The translations under genes were made by a program, and so were the position numbers. The notes under the pieces were generated by a model that did not search any database, had not been told where the DNA came from, and saw only the letters and a program-made list of their open reading frames with translations. From Flavobacteriales bacterium (GTDB taxonomy: Bacteria; Bacteroidota; Bacteroidia; Flavobacteriales; Flavobacteriaceae): 6,157 nucleotides of DNA. The DNA lies in the NCBI GenBank assembly GCA_011525065.1, contig WTIY01000108.1, forward strand, positions 1 to 6,157. The letters run 5' to 3'. Below, piece after piece: positions 6,072-6,157 of the stretch (position 1 is the stretch's first letter; each line of letters opens with the position of its first letter).

Positions 6072-6157
6072 GCCTACTTTCTTCTTCAGTTACGCGCAAG
6101 TTTGCCATGGCCCTTTCGGGACTCTTTTTGGTTGTTTTTTTAACCCAACACTTTGTC
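6068..6157 (+). CDS. sdhC: Succinate dehydrogenase cytochrome b subunit, N-terminal part (3' end cut by window edge)
   Basis: Thirty codons are visible: MSLLSSSVTRKFAMALSGLF followed by a hydrophobic stretch ending TQHFV. The pattern of short polar start, Arg-Lys, then AMALSGLF and a first membrane helix ending QHF is that of Bacteroidota b558-type SdhC/FrdC. This subunit anchors the succinate dehydrogenase flavoprotein and iron-sulfur subunits in the inner membrane and passes electrons to menaquinone through heme b. His28 lies where this family has a heme-ligating histidine in helix I, but a 30-residue fragment cannot prove it. I chose the ATG at 6068. An in-frame ATG at 6023 would add 15 non-family residues and lies upstream of the predicted transcription start. 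A purine-rich GGAAAAG (6056-6062) sits before the chosen start. sdhA and sdhB are expected just past the window. Confidence 0.87.
   Translation, partial: MSLLSSSVTRKFAMALSGLFLVVFLTQHFV

Overview
The window looks like ordinary chromosome of a Bacteroidota bacterium, most likely in or near the Flavobacteriia. Three things suggest this. The protein families are typical of the group: a Bacteroidota-type Xaa-Pro aminopeptidase, a large Asp-box/sortilin-like exported propeller protein, and a b558-type SdhC start. The start sites lack strong Shine-Dalgarno sequences and have A-rich bases before the ATG. Two intergenic regions carry the Bacteroidota -7 element TAnnTTTG, one of them with a well-spaced TTG -33 element. 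No mobile element, CRISPR array, tRNA or rRNA was seen.

Layout. The left edge cuts a thiamine-monophosphate kinase gene (thiL, + strand, 3' part only, ending at 811). A 102-base convergent gap (812-913) follows. Next is a minus-strand pair: an aminopeptidase P gene (pepP-like, 2978 to 1686) and an alpha/beta hydrolase gene (1693 to 914) whose start overlaps the pepP stop by 8 bases, so the two are probably co-transcribed and translationally coupled. A 140-base divergent control region (2979-3118) separates pepP from a 946-residue secreted, multi-Asp-box beta-propeller protein (3119-5959, + strand). After another 108-base gap with a convincing flavobacterial promoter, the succinate dehydrogenase cytochrome b subunit gene (sdhC) begins at 6068 and runs off the right edge. 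sdhA and sdhB would be expected beyond it.

Functionally these are separate housekeeping or semi-housekeeping units: thiamine diphosphate synthesis, cytoplasmic peptide turnover with a companion hydrolase, an exported protein of unknown substrate, and the respiratory chain/TCA cycle. I did not find a new system. The items most worth a second look are the uncharacterised propeller protein, the imperfect 14-base direct repeat that brackets the thiL/hydrolase gap, and the sdhC leader with its mini-ORF.
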